This document shows positions 43,870-53,508 of a stretch of 64,000 bases of DNA, piece by piece. The notes under the pieces were generated by a model, which saw only the letters and a list, made by a program, of their open reading frames with translations, was not told the origin of the DNA and ran no database searches. A program made the position numbers and the translations under genes. The DNA comes from Sphaerochaetaceae bacterium. GTDB lineage: Bacteria > Spirochaetota > Spirochaetia > Sphaerochaetales > Sphaerochaetaceae. The number at the start of each line of letters is the position of its first letter. Positions within the stretch are counted from its first letter, which is position 1. The DNA lies in assembly GCA_028532765.1 (NCBI GenBank), contig JAQQAR010000016.1, positions 1-64,000 of the forward strand, in the 5' to 3' direction.

Positions 43870-44754
43870 ATGCTAATTCTCATTTCTGACGCCTTTGATG
43901 ATGTGCTGGCAGGAAAACTGACCGCATTCGGAGAGGTCACCACAGACAAGAGTCGCCTTGGAGAGGCGAGTGTTGTTCTGGTACGGAGCAAGACCAAATG
44001 TACCAAGGACTATATCGATCAGGCACCTAACCTGAAGGTAATCATCCGCGGAGGTGTTGGTATCGACAACATCGACAAGGCATATGCAGAGAGTAAAGGC
44101 ATTGTGGTTCGCAATACCCCTAAATCATCAGCAATCGCAGTAGCCGAGCTGGCTTTCGCTCTTATGCTCAGTACCCCGTGTAATCTGGTAACCTATCATA
44201 ACGGGATGAAGAGTGGGCAGTGGCTCAAGAATATGAAGAGAACTGAACTCTACGGAAAGACGCTCTGCCTCTTTGGCATTGGGAATATTGCTCGCAAAGT
44301 AGCTGAGCGTGCAAAAGCATTTGGCATGAACGTGGTAGCGTATGATAAATATGTGAAGACCAGTGATGCTGCCGATATGAAAGAGACTCCCGAAGAAGCG
44401 GTGAAGGATGCTGACTATATCTCCTTGCACCTTCCCCTTACTGATGAGACCCAGTGCATGGTCGGCAAAAAACTGATTTCCCATTGTTCCAAGAAGCCAG
44501 TCATCATCAATACAGGACGTGCTCGTTGTGTCCAGGAAGATGAGATGGTATCGATGCTTGAAGATGGATCGGTCAGCTGGTACTGCACTGATGTCTGGCC
44601 AACAGATCCTCCTTCCGAGGATTATCCCATTCTTAAGGCAGAGCGTGTAACGCTTACCCCGCATGTAGGGGCAAATAGTGTGGAGAATCTTGCACGTATC
44701 GGTGATGAAGCCTATGAAATTCTCGAAGGATTGAAGAAGGAAGGAGTAATCTGA
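43870..44754 (+). CDS. serA: D-3-phosphoglycerate dehydrogenase, short form without ACT domain
   Basis: The protein has 294 residues. The substrate Arg lies in IIRGGVGIDNID near 60. The Rossmann motif is LFGIGNIARKVAERA, with the last Gly changed to Ala. The catalytic His is in TPHVGANSVENL near 265. It makes the first step of serine synthesis with serC immediately downstream (one-base overlap). Lacking the ACT/ASB regulatory domains, it should not be inhibited by serine in the usual way. Control may come from the Lrp-type gene in the same operon. Confidence 0.92.
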   Translation: MLILISDAFDDVLAGKLTAFGEVTTDKSRLGEASVVLVRSKTKCTKDYIDQAPNLKVIIRGGVGIDNIDKAYAESKGIVVRNTPKSSAIAVAELAFALMLSTPCNLVTYHNGMKSGQWLKNMKRTELYGKTLCLFGIGNIARKVAERAKAFGMNVVAYDKYVKTSDAADMKETPEEAVKDADYISLHLPLTDETQCMVGKKLISHCSKKPVIINTGRARCVQEDEMVSMLEDGSVSWYCTDVWPTDPPSEDYPILKAERVTLTPHVGANSVENLARIGDEAYEILEGLKKEGVI

Positions 44755-45836
44755 TGGAACGGAAGAAAAATTATTTTGCAGGTCCCTCGGTAATGCCGGT
44801 AGAGGTACTGGAGAAACTCAAGGAAGATATGGTTGACTTCAAGGGACAAGGGTTGTCCATGATCGAGGCCAGTCACCGTGGCGGCATGTTTGAAGAGATG
44901 TATGACCAGTGTCTTGGTCTCTTCAGGGAGTTGCTGGGTATCAGCGATGAGTATGATGTCTATTTCCTTGGTGGTGGAGCAACCTTGCAGTTCACCATGA
45001 TCCCTATGAACTTCCTGCGCCCTGGTACTGTTGCTGATTATATCCGAAGCGGTACCTGGTCAAACAAGGCTGCAGATGATGCTGAGAAACTGGGGAAGGT
45101 CAACTACTACTATGATGGAAAGGCGAACAGCTATTCCAGCCTTCCCGACCCCAAGACCGTCAAGCCAAGCAAGGATTCCAGTTACCTCTATCTCTGTTCC
45201 AATGAGACAATCGGGGGTATTGAATGGCAGGACTTCCCGGATACCGGCTCCGTTCCCTTGATCGGTGACATGTCCAGTGATATCTTCAGCCGTCCCATTC
45301 CAGTGGATAAGTTCTCCATGATCTATGGTGGGGTACAGAAGAATCTTGGACCTGCAGGTGCAACCTTTGTAATTATGAGGAAGTCCCTGCTTGAGAAGCA
45401 GAACTCCAATCTTACCGCATATATGGACTACAAGCTGCATAGCAAGAACAAGGGGTTGTACAATACTCCTCCCGTATTCTCCATCTGGGCAGTGAAGCTG
45501 GTCCTTGAGTGGATCAAGGCAAATGGTGGAACTGAAGGTATGTTGAAGCGTGCCCAGGAGAAGAGCAGTATCATCTATGATACCATCGACAACTCCTCCT
45601 TCTTCCGTAGCCCTGTTGATGCTGCATATCGTTCCAGGATGAATATTGTATTCCGCCTTCCCAGTGAAGAGCTGGAAGCAAAGTTTATCGAGGAGTCAAA
45701 GAAGGCTGACATGCTTGGTCTCAAGGGACACCGTTCAGTTGGTGGACTGAGGGCAAGTATTTACAATGCACTCCCTGTTGAAGATGTTGAGGCACTTGCT
45801 CAGTTCATGAAGGAATTCGAAAGGAAAAACGGGTGA
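44754..45836 (+). CDS. serC: Phosphoserine aminotransferase
   Basis: The protein has 360 residues and is a PLP enzyme of fold type I. KNYFAGPSVMPVEVLEKL is the usual start, ASHRGGMFEEM and GGGATLQFTMIPMN follow, and the Schiff-base Lys is in MIYGGVQKNLGPAG near 192. The C-terminus GLKGHRSVGGLRASIYNA matches the family. It converts 3-phosphohydroxypyruvate to phosphoserine. Its start overlaps the serA stop by one base, and the Lrp gene follows four bases after its stop. Confidence 0.94.
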   Translation: MERKKNYFAGPSVMPVEVLEKLKEDMVDFKGQGLSMIEASHRGGMFEEMYDQCLGLFRELLGISDEYDVYFLGGGATLQFTMIPMNFLRPGTVADYIRSGTWSNKAADDAEKLGKVNYYYDGKANSYSSLPDPKTVKPSKDSSYLYLCSNETIGGIEWQDFPDTGSVPLIGDMSSDIFSRPIPVDKFSMIYGGVQKNLGPAGATFVIMRKSLLEKQNSNLTAYMDYKLHSKNKGLYNTPPVFSIWAVKLVLEWIKANGGTEGMLKRAQEKSSIIYDTIDNSSFFRSPVDAAYRSRMNIVFRLPSEELEAKFIEESKKADMLGLKGHRSVGGLRASIYNALPVEDVEALAQFMKEFERKNG

Positions 45837-45840
45837 TAGC

Positions 45841-46296
45841 ATGAAAGTGAAAATGGATGAAACGAACAAAGCGATAATCCGACAGTTGCGTGATGGCAGA
45901 AAGCCTTTCAGTGCTATTGCTGAAGAGCTGAGCATCACGGAAAATACCGTTCGCGCCCGCGTCAATAAGTTGATTGAGGAGGGTGTGCTGGAGATTTCCG
46001 GACTGGTGAATCCGGAAGTAATACCTGGATTGCAGGTGGTCATGATGGGGGTAAAGCTAAAAACCCTTGATCTGGAGAGGAAAGCCAAAGAATTTTCCAG
46101 CCTCCGGGGGATTATCTCTGCTTCAGTGGTTACCGGTCGCTATGATCTGATCGTCCATTTGGTTCTGAGTGAGGAAGAGGGGTTGAGTCTCCTGGATTTC
46201 TTCAAGACAGAACTTGATAAGATTTCCGAGATTTCTGAAGTGGAAACCTTTGTGGTCTATCAATCACATAATCTGAGAATTCCTTATATTCTCTAG
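45841..46296 (+). CDS. Lrp/AsnC-family transcriptional regulator
   Basis: The gene encodes 151 residues. The helix-turn-helix is KPFSAIAEELSITENTVRARVNKLIEEG (about residues 20-48). The RAM/effector domain follows (GVKLKTLDLERKAKEFSS, and VTGRYDLIVHLVL near 100). Lrp-type proteins respond to amino acids. Cotranscription with serA-serC suggests feedback control of serine synthesis, compensating for the missing ACT domain in SerA. This link is inference from context. Confidence 0.88.
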   Translation: MKVKMDETNKAIIRQLRDGRKPFSAIAEELSITENTVRARVNKLIEEGVLEISGLVNPEVIPGLQVVMMGVKLKTLDLERKAKEFSSLRGIISASVVTGRYDLIVHLVLSEEEGLSLLDFFKTELDKISEISEVETFVVYQSHNLRIPYIL

Positions 46297-46317
46297 TTCC
46301 TGTATTGCATAACACGA

Positions 46318-46343
46318 TTAGGGTGCCTGAAAAGGCACCCTAA
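46318..46343 (+). terminator. Terminator of the serA-serC-lrp operon
   Basis: TTAGGGTGCCT (46318-46328) pairs with AGGCACCCTAA (46333-46343) around GAAA, 21 bases after the regulator's stop. Confidence 0.75.
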
Positions 46344-46479
46344 ACTATATCTGGAACCTCTTCTGTGGTTGTTGATAAAAGCAGTTGCAGGTTGTAGAGA
46401 AACCCTTTCTTTCATGGTATACTACCTCATGCTGTGTCAAAGACACGAATGATACTTACCAGTTGAGGAGAGAAATAGT

Positions 46480-47472
46480 ATGGCAGACCTGTCTACATCA
46501 TATCTTGGATTGCAATTAAAAAACCCCTTGATCGCAGGGAGTAGTCCCCTTACATCATCATTGGATAACCTGAAACGTTGTGAAGATGCAGGATTATCTG
46601 CTGTGGTACTGAAATCCATCTTTGAAGAACAGATTGAATTGGACAGTGAGTCAGCTGTGGATGAGTCAGATGCCTATCTCACTCACGCAGATGCCTATGG
46701 ATTCATGAAACATGCAAGCATGGAACAGCAAATCGATGCATACCTGTCCTTGCTCGAGGATGCCAAACAGGCGTTGGATATTCCCGTTATTGCCAGTATT
46801 AACTGCAAGCAGAATGGTAGCTGGATTGAATATGCAAAACGCTTTGTAGCCTGCGGTGCTGATGCAATCGAGTTGAACCACTACGTGGTGGCGGCAGATG
46901 TTGAGGTGGAAGGAGCAACCCTTGAGAAGGAGTATCTCTCCCTCGTAAAGAGTGCCAGAAAGCAGCTCAAGCTTCCCATCAGTCTGAAAATGGGGCCAGC
47001 TTTCTCTTCTTTGGCAAATATGCTCAGACGGTTTGACGAACTCTCCATTGATGGAGTGGTGCTGTTCAACCGTTTCTATAGCCCTGATATTGATATCAAC
47101 AAACTTGCTTTGGTTCCTGCACAGATGATAAGCAGCAAGGATGAATACGCCTTAAGTCTTCGTTGGACTGCACTGATGAGTGATGAAATCCGTTATGATA
47201 TTTGTGCTGCTACCGGTATTCACAGTGGAAGCACTGTGGTAAAGCAGTTGCTTGCCGGAGCGAAGGCCGTCCAGTTGTGCTCCGTTTTGCTTAAGCAAGG
47301 ACTCTCTTCTGTATCAAAGATTGAGAAGGAGCTCTCCGACTGGATGGATTCACACGCATACTCCAGTATCTCTGACTTCAATGGCAAGTTGGCCCAGGAA
47401 AGGATGGCTGACCCAGCTAAATGGGAACGAGTCCAGTACATGAAGTCAATTCTGGAAGCTCAAAAGGGTTGA
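46480..47472 (+). CDS. Dihydroorotate dehydrogenase-like flavoprotein
   Basis: This TIM-barrel protein has 330 residues and resembles family 1 dihydroorotate dehydrogenases and their uncharacterised relatives: STSYLGLQLKNPLIAGSSPLT at the start, ASINCKQNGSWIEYAK near 110, and SLKMGPAFSSL near 165. The FMN-phosphate region reads AATGIHSGSTVVKQLLAGAKAVQLCSVLL. No pyrimidine genes are nearby, so a role outside pyrimidine synthesis is possible. A -10-like TATACT lies at 46418. The ATG follows TTGAGGAG. The acyltransferase gene begins three bases after its stop. Confidence 0.82.
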   Translation: MADLSTSYLGLQLKNPLIAGSSPLTSSLDNLKRCEDAGLSAVVLKSIFEEQIELDSESAVDESDAYLTHADAYGFMKHASMEQQIDAYLSLLEDAKQALDIPVIASINCKQNGSWIEYAKRFVACGADAIELNHYVVAADVEVEGATLEKEYLSLVKSARKQLKLPISLKMGPAFSSLANMLRRFDELSIDGVVLFNRFYSPDIDINKLALVPAQMISSKDEYALSLRWTALMSDEIRYDICAATGIHSGSTVVKQLLAGAKAVQLCSVLLKQGLSSVSKIEKELSDWMDSHAYSSISDFNGKLAQERMADPAKWERVQYMKSILEAQKG

Positions 47473-47475
47473 ACC

Positions 47476-48612
47476 ATGAATATTGAACAATATAAAGACA
47501 TAGCCCCCTATAGGGGGTCGGATGTTCGTGAAGCAATTGAACGTGTCCTAAAGGATAAGGATGCGCTTCTGAAGATTCTCTCCTCGCTCGGACCTGTTGA
47601 AACAGAAGCGGAACGGCAACAGGTAGAGGCCTACGCCAAATACATAGTATCTCAACTGGAAACAGTGACGAGCTATGATGAGTTCCAGGAGCGCATAACC
47701 GCTGGGGTGTTTCTGCCTGCCATTATCGACAAGAGCGTTGATACCTTCTCATTTGATGGAATGCAGCAGATTGAGAATGATAAAGCGTACCTGTTTATGA
47801 GCAATCACCGTGATATCGTACTCGATTGTGCCCTGATTGACCTTGCACTCTATAAAGGTGGAAAGATGTTCTGTGAGATGGCAATCGGGGATAATCTGCT
47901 GACCAACCAGTTTGTGACCGATCTATTCAAGCTTAATGGTGGGGTGACCGTTAAACGTACACTTCCCATGCGGGAGAAATATCTGGAATCAATCAGACTG
48001 AGTGCCTATTTTGTTGAGTTGATCACCGAAGAGAACAAATCCATCTGGGTTGCCCAGAAGAGTGGGAGGGCAAAGGATGGCATAGATGTAACTACACCTG
48101 CAATCATCAAAATGCTGCATCTTTCCCAGAAGAAAAAGGGAGTCTCTTTTTCCCAGGTGGTGAACAGTTGTCGAATCGTTCCTGTGGCAGTGAGCTACGA
48201 GTATGATCCCTGCGATTTGATCAAGGCAGGGGAGGAAGTTACACGTCTCGCGAAGGGTGAGCAAGCGAAGAAGCGCTATGAGGACCTGATTTCCATCTCC
48301 CGCGGCCTGAAAGGGTATAAGGGGAATATCCACATTGCCTTCGGTACTCCCCTGGAAGGGGATTGGGAGAATTCCGACCAGGTAGCCCAAGAGGTTGACC
48401 GGCAGATCCATACCCTCTACAAGCTCTGGCCCACCAATCTGTTTGCCTATGACTACCTGCATAACAGCACACAGTTCCAGGACTCCTATCGGGATTTTGA
48501 CAGCGAAGCTTTCCTCTACCGCTTCAAGGGTACTCGTGAGGAGGTACGGCAATTTGCGCTCAACACCTATGCGAATCCAGTTGCATCATACTTGGCTGCA
48601 CAAGAAAAGTAG
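47476..48612 (+). CDS. Glycerol-3-phosphate/1-acylglycerol-3-phosphate acyltransferase-like protein
   Basis: The protein has 378 residues and carries the PlsB/PlsC-type motifs: block I SNHRDIVLDCALID (the NHx4D box) near residue 110, and block III-like VAQKSGRAKDG near 195, followed by IVPVAVSYEY. It should transfer an acyl group in phospholipid or lipid synthesis. The N-terminal 80 residues are helical and unassigned. It is probably cotranscribed with the dehydrogenase-like gene before it and the lipoprotein gene that overlaps its end. Confidence 0.82.
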   Translation: MNIEQYKDIAPYRGSDVREAIERVLKDKDALLKILSSLGPVETEAERQQVEAYAKYIVSQLETVTSYDEFQERITAGVFLPAIIDKSVDTFSFDGMQQIENDKAYLFMSNHRDIVLDCALIDLALYKGGKMFCEMAIGDNLLTNQFVTDLFKLNGGVTVKRTLPMREKYLESIRLSAYFVELITEENKSIWVAQKSGRAKDGIDVTTPAIIKMLHLSQKKKGVSFSQVVNSCRIVPVAVSYEYDPCDLIKAGEEVTRLAKGEQAKKRYEDLISISRGLKGYKGNIHIAFGTPLEGDWENSDQVAQEVDRQIHTLYKLWPTNLFAYDYLHNSTQFQDSYRDFDSEAFLYRFKGTREEVRQFALNTYANPVASYLAAQEK

Positions 48613-49198
48613 TGTTTTTCTGCTTCTTCTTTGTATCCTTCTTCTTGCTTCCTGCAGGAAGGAGGAGATTGTCGTAGTCAATCTGGAACATGAGAAGTCC
48701 CTTGTATTCGATCTTGAAACAGGCCTGAGTAGTGAACACTTATCTCTCTCTTTCGATCTCCTGGGAGAGGAGAGACCTGTTCAGGTACGCCTCTCCTCAT
48801 CAAACGAGGTCTCAAGCTGGATTATCGATATCAGAGGGGAAAGGACCTCCCCAGATACTGCCCAGTACCGAGTTGGGCCTCTTACCATGGGAGAAGGAAT
48901 ACCGTTTTCTCCTGGAGTGTATGAGGTCAACATCATCAATGAGGATGGAATCATACGAAGCGAACAAATCGAACTTTCTCCTTCACTGATGGATAAAATT
49001 CCAGGGGAAATACCTCACTACGATGAGGAATCAGGTACATTGTCCGCGATCCCTGTTCCCAGTCAACTTACCCGGTATGATGAGACAGGTAGGTTTCTCT
49101 CGACGCTTTCCTTGGACGAGGATTCCTATACCATGAGAGAAGAGGATTTCTCCTTGGCCATCATCACCGACAACATTACCTATCTTGTGCAACGTTAG
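48569..49198 (+). CDS. Lipoprotein of unknown function
   Basis: The product has 209 residues. A lipobox LLLASC ends the signal sequence (KSSVFLLLLCILLLASC), predicting lipid attachment. The mature part is beta-rich and acidic (SLSFDLLGEERPVQVRLSS, FSPGVYEVNIINEDG), suggesting an Ig-like or beta-sandwich fold. The ATG at 48569 gives about 16 residues before the hydrophobic core; starts at TTG 48581 or further on are possible. It overlaps the acyltransferase gene by 44 bases and the convergent mutL by four. Confidence 0.7.
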   Translation: MRIQLHHTWLHKKSSVFLLLLCILLLASCRKEEIVVVNLEHEKSLVFDLETGLSSEHLSLSFDLLGEERPVQVRLSSSNEVSSWIIDIRGERTSPDTAQYRVGPLTMGEGIPFSPGVYEVNIINEDGIIRSEQIELSPSLMDKIPGEIPHYDEESGTLSAIPVPSQLTRYDETGRFLSTLSLDEDSYTMREEDFSLAIITDNITYLVQR

Positions 49199-50967
49199 GT
49201 ACGCTGGACAGCCTTCATCAACTCATCCTTGTGGAGCCTGATGACAAAGGTTCTGCCATGCGGACAGGTGGGTTCAGCGAGAGCAAACACCTTTTCAAGT
49301 AGTGAAATGGCCATCATCCGGTCTATTGTGTCCCCTGCCTTGATCGCTGCATGGCATGCAACAATGGCATAGAGTCCTTTCTCGACCTCTTCACTCTCCC
49401 CACTCATCGTCTGTATGAACGAGACCAACTGTTTTTCTACCGAGCGGTAGATTGCTGGGATTGCATGGATTTCCCAGAGGAGGTCATCACTGCGGACCAG
49501 CTTGATTCCCAAATTCAGGTATACATCCAGATTCCCCTGCAGGTAGTTGTCAACATCACGTTCAACCTCAAAGGAGAGGGGAATCATCAGGGACTGTACT
49601 TCTTTCTTTGCCCGTACCTCATCAAAAAGGATCCTCTCATGCGCTGCATGCTGGTCTACAAGGTAAAGATCATTCTCCTTCTCTGCAACCAGAAAGAGGT
49701 TGAAGGCCTGTCCGAGGTAGGTGAATTGTTTCTGTTCAGCCTGCATATCCCAGATATTCTCAGTTTCTGTGGCACGGGTTGTCTGCATTCCGTCTGATTG
49801 TAGGATCTCTTTCGCTTTCTGGAACCACTCAGGGTCGATGGGCTTTCTTGCCTCTCCCTGATATCTGCTGCTTCTCTCATGGCTGGATGCATCCACAGCC
49901 CTCTGGTGGGTATAGGTTGCCTTGGGAGTGAGGAGGGGAGTCTGTTCGTCCTGTATCTCTTTTGCAACAATCCGCGGTATGGTGCGACGGACTTGGCTGG
50001 AGATCATTCCCACTACCTGGTGATGAATCTCTGCTTTGTTTCTAAGCTTCACCTCCCGCTTGGTTGGATGGATATTGAAATCGACCAACGTAGGGTCGAC
50101 ATCAATGAAAAGATAACAGTAGGGAAAGGCTCCTCCGTGCAGCATCTCTCCGTATCCATAGGTAACTGCCTGTACGAGGGCAAACTCCTCCACAGGTCTA
50201 TTGTTCACAAAGATCTTGATATGGGAACGATCACTTCTATAGAGCGCCGGAGAAGAACAGACTGCATAGAGGTTGAAGCGACCTGCGCTGTCATACAGTT
50301 CAATCATCTCGGAGGGAACGATATTCTGGCTGATAGCCAGGACATCCAGAACGCGTTGTTTCTTGTTTGTGGCAGGGAGATCGACGCGGACCTTTCCATC
50401 AGTGATGAACCGAAATGATCGTTCGGGAAAGGCAAGAGCCTTCTCCTGTAGGACGTAGCGGCACATGGTTGCTTCTGTTGAAGGTCTTTTCAGAAACTGA
50501 CGCCTGGCAGGAAGTTCCTTGAACAAGCCCTCAACACTTACCGTTGTTCCTTCTCTGGGTCCACCGGGTTGTACCTCACCTTTTATTCCATTATCCACGG
50601 TAATCTGAAAAGCATCCTGTCCTTGGTAGCTGCTGGCAATAGTGACGGTGGATACTGCGGCAATGCTGTATAATGCTTCTCCTCGGAAACCCATGCTCTT
50701 GATATGATACAGATCTTCAAGATCATGAACCTTGCTGGTGGCATGGCTCTCACAGAGCAAAGGTAGGTCATCCTTTGCAATGCCCTCTCCATCATCGATC
50801 AATTTGATCGACTCAAGGCCCCCATCGGTGACACTGGCTACCAGTTGCTTGGCCCCTGCATCCAGTGCATTGTCGAGCAATTCACGAATGACTGAGGCTG
50901 GTCTATCAATAACCTCGCCTGCAGCAATACGCTGCGCTACAAGCGGATCGAGCTTTTGTATTCTCAT
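49195..50967 (-). CDS. mutL: DNA mismatch repair protein MutL
   Basis: The protein has 590 residues. The GHKL ATPase motifs are RELLDNALDAGAK near residue 28, DDGEGI near 57, and SMGFRGEALYSIA near 89. The C-terminal dimerisation domain carries the endonuclease motif DQHAAHERILFDE near 437, plus ACHAAIKAGD and CPHGRTF, so it is predicted to be a nicking MutL of the type found where no Dam/MutH exists. MutS is not in the window. It begins 45 bases downstream of an unrelated outer-membrane-type gene on the same strand. Confidence 0.95.
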   Translation of the reverse strand: MRIQKLDPLVAQRIAAGEVIDRPASVIRELLDNALDAGAKQLVASVTDGGLESIKLIDDGEGIAKDDLPLLCESHATSKVHDLEDLYHIKSMGFRGEALYSIAAVSTVTIASSYQGQDAFQITVDNGIKGEVQPGGPREGTTVSVEGLFKELPARRQFLKRPSTEATMCRYVLQEKALAFPERSFRFITDGKVRVDLPATNKKQRVLDVLAISQNIVPSEMIELYDSAGRFNLYAVCSSPALYRSDRSHIKIFVNNRPVEEFALVQAVTYGYGEMLHGGAFPYCYLFIDVDPTLVDFNIHPTKREVKLRNKAEIHHQVVGMISSQVRRTIPRIVAKEIQDEQTPLLTPKATYTHQRAVDASSHERSSRYQGEARKPIDPEWFQKAKEILQSDGMQTTRATETENIWDMQAEQKQFTYLGQAFNLFLVAEKENDLYLVDQHAAHERILFDEVRAKKEVQSLMIPLSFEVERDVDNYLQGNLDVYLNLGIKLVRSDDLLWEIHAIPAIYRSVEKQLVSFIQTMSGESEEVEKGLYAIVACHAAIKAGDTIDRMMAISLLEKVFALAEPTCPHGRTFVIRLHKDELMKAVQRT

Positions 50968-51011
50968 AGCATGACTCTACCATAGAAGGGATAAAAGGGC
51001 AAAACCTCTCT

Positions 51012-53489
51012 CTAGAACTGTTTATCTAGATTCAGTGAAACTCGTGCGCTGACCACTGGATTTGTGTAGCTTGTTACCTGGGCAGGGTATTGGGCTTTCA
51101 GCTGCAGTGTGAATGGATCGAAGGCATACTGAAGAGAGAGGAAACTTGTGCTGTAAGGGCTCCTCAGCAAGGAGAGAGCATCTTCATTTCCTGCAAATAC
51201 CTCAGAAAGGTTGCTTATGATACCCAGCTGTGCAAACCCAAGACCGACCTGAAGCCGTTCTTTGGTATAGGAGAGTGAGAACTGACTATAGTCTGCTTGA
51301 TGGGCAGCGGAAACAGGAGAAGTAAGATTGGCAAAAGCAAAGCTGGAACTGAACGGGAGGTTGAACAACAGTCTGGCTTGCCAGACCTTCCCCTGTATTC
51401 GTACATCACCCAATACCTCAACTGCTGCTGAATAACTCGTGTCGAGGAATGAAGCAAACTCATTGGCGATGAGGGGGTGGTTCTCACCCTTGGTGAGCGA
51501 GACCAGTATTTTCGAGAAGAACTGATTCTTCTTCAGCGAGAATCCTGTTCCGACAAGGTAATTGGGGAATATCGAGCCAACAGAGGTATCTATGAAGGAG
51601 TCGGTATCCAAGGTAGGGTAGGCAGGTAGGTATCCGCTTGCATGCAAGAGGAACTTGAACTCAGTGGTTCTTGAGTCAACCACGGGAAACCCAAGGCCAA
51701 GGAATGGATAGGTATTGATGCTCCAGGTAGGACTGTTGTCAATCACAGCAAGGCCGCCAAGTGCTACGGACATGCGATAGCCACTTTTTGGAGTAAATCG
51801 GAGCAAGGATGAACCAAACTGACGCTCATTATCGGAAAGTGAACCAAAGTAGAGATCATCGAATGTGGTTACCAGGGTAACCGGACCCAAGCTAAGTTGG
51901 TTCAAAACTGCCAGATTCTGGTCAGATATGAGTGACGGTGCATACAAACTGGTCAATTCCGTGGTTATCGGGAATTTTCGATCCAGCGTCAAATAGAAGG
52001 TACTGCTGCTGTAACCGATCCTCAACTTGTCAATGAATGAGAATGCATAGGCTGCCATCTCCAGGCGGGAAGTGGGAACAGGATATGCCGTATTGGTATA
52101 TGTGGAGAAATCCTCAGTCTCGATATTGCCCTGCAATCTGATGCTGAACAAGCCTTTCTCGAAGTAGGGCTTGAGGAATAATTGATGGTGCAAGGAATCT
52201 GCATTGCTTCCATCAAAGGTAAAGCGATAACCGAACTCCACCCCAAAGGATCCCGTTACTCTCGCTTCTTCTGCAGAAAATGCCAAGGTTGGCCGGGTAG
52301 CCTCTGATGGAGAGGCAAGGGTGATTTCTTCCTCTACTGGCTCCACCACAGCTTCTTCCTCATCAGCAACAGTGGTAGCCTCGGTCTCTGGTACTTCAAT
52401 TTCTTCGACTGTCTCAACATCTACCACTTCCTCTACGAGCGGTATCTCGATGGTGACAGGCTCCTCATCCTTGGTCTCTGTTACCACCACAATTTCCTCT
52501 GCTTCAACCGCTGCTTGGAGTGAGGAAGGGGATGGGGGAACCTGTACGGTTTGAGATACGTTGGAAAAGGTGGGAATTCCTGGTGTCATGGGGCGGATGG
52601 TGATCTTGATCCTGTCCTTGGGAGGGGGAAGGATGATATTGCTGAACTGGCTTACTCGCTCTGGTATCTTGACCGGTTCCACTTCAACCTGCAGGCTTTG
52701 CAAGCGTTGTGGGATGAATTCTGAAGTTTTGGCAACAGCAATACTGGAAGGCTTGTCAGCCAAAGCCGTAATCGACACACCTTCCACAGGCGGAGGGGTG
52801 AGCGCAATTTTTTCCACGTTGGCCATAGGAGCACGTGGGGTGGTGGGGGCAGTGATCTTATCACTGAGCTCCTGCATGATCTGTTTTGCCAGCATCATGT
52901 CAGGATAGGTTGCATAGGTAAGATAGTATCCTGTCTCGATAAACTTCAGTCGAGCCATTCTTTCCTGCATGAAAAGCTTTTCAAATGTATTGACTTCCCG
53001 TTTTGCCCCAGTAAGGGCATTGTAGGACTCGACTCTGCCGGTGAAGGTGGTGACACTCTCTTCATCTTCTGTGGTGATGACCAGCATTTCCCCATCTCCG
53101 TGCAGGGTGAAACGTGAAACAGGAGTAGTGACCGTGAGAAATCCATCTTCCATGTCGTAGGTATTGAAGGTTGCTTTACCGCTGACCAAATAGAGGTCGG
53201 GATTGTTGCCAGCCAGGTCACCGGTAACCAATAGTGAATCTTCGAACACATTGATGGTGCCCCGGGGGGTCACGAGAAGAATGGGTGTATCAGGATTATG
53301 GATAATCCAACCTTCTGCAATGTTTTGCGCTTGTTCACTGGTTGCATCAAGTCGATTTCCCTGGCTGTCGTAGACATGCAGGGCGGCGATGTCACCATCA
53401 CCGATGAATACCTCATCCTCTGCAAAGAGGGTAGTACCACCTATAAGGATCAGCAGAAGCAGAACAATATATTTCACCAATCGTTTCAT
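51012..53489 (-). CDS. Exported FecR-like domain joined to a probable outer-membrane beta-barrel
   Basis: The gene encodes 825 residues. After a signal peptide (MKRLVKYIVLLLLILIGGTTLFA) comes a FecR-like region, residues about 25-190: ILLVTPRGTINVFEDSLLVTG, LYLVSGKATFNTYDMEDG, and VESYNALTGAKREV. A low-complexity linker follows, about 220-410, rich in Pro and then in Glu/Val (EEIVVVTETKDEEP). The last about 400 residues are amphipathic beta-strands (GSFGVEFGYRFTFDG), ending in VVSARVSLNLDKQF with a terminal Phe as in barrel proteins. The ATG at 53489 follows GGGAG. It is coupled to the barrel-like gene 19 bases upstream. Confidence 0.72.
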   Translation of the reverse strand: MKRLVKYIVLLLLILIGGTTLFAEDEVFIGDGDIAALHVYDSQGNRLDATSEQAQNIAEGWIIHNPDTPILLVTPRGTINVFEDSLLVTGDLAGNNPDLYLVSGKATFNTYDMEDGFLTVTTPVSRFTLHGDGEMLVITTEDEESVTTFTGRVESYNALTGAKREVNTFEKLFMQERMARLKFIETGYYLTYATYPDMMLAKQIMQELSDKITAPTTPRAPMANVEKIALTPPPVEGVSITALADKPSSIAVAKTSEFIPQRLQSLQVEVEPVKIPERVSQFSNIILPPPKDRIKITIRPMTPGIPTFSNVSQTVQVPPSPSSLQAAVEAEEIVVVTETKDEEPVTIEIPLVEEVVDVETVEEIEVPETEATTVADEEEAVVEPVEEEITLASPSEATRPTLAFSAEEARVTGSFGVEFGYRFTFDGSNADSLHHQLFLKPYFEKGLFSIRLQGNIETEDFSTYTNTAYPVPTSRLEMAAYAFSFIDKLRIGYSSSTFYLTLDRKFPITTELTSLYAPSLISDQNLAVLNQLSLGPVTLVTTFDDLYFGSLSDNERQFGSSLLRFTPKSGYRMSVALGGLAVIDNSPTWSINTYPFLGLGFPVVDSRTTEFKFLLHASGYLPAYPTLDTDSFIDTSVGSIFPNYLVGTGFSLKKNQFFSKILVSLTKGENHPLIANEFASFLDTSYSAAVEVLGDVRIQGKVWQARLLFNLPFSSSFAFANLTSPVSAAHQADYSQFSLSYTKERLQVGLGFAQLGIISNLSEVFAGNEDALSLLRSPYSTSFLSLQYAFDPFTLQLKAQYPAQVTSYTNPVVSARVSLNLDKQF

Positions 53490-53508
53490 AGAAACTCCCA
53501 TCATGACA

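Noticed and set aside
52300-52560. Low-complexity + strand frame rich in Ser and Thr
   Set aside because: It is the antisense of the Glu/Val-rich linker of the FecR-barrel gene.
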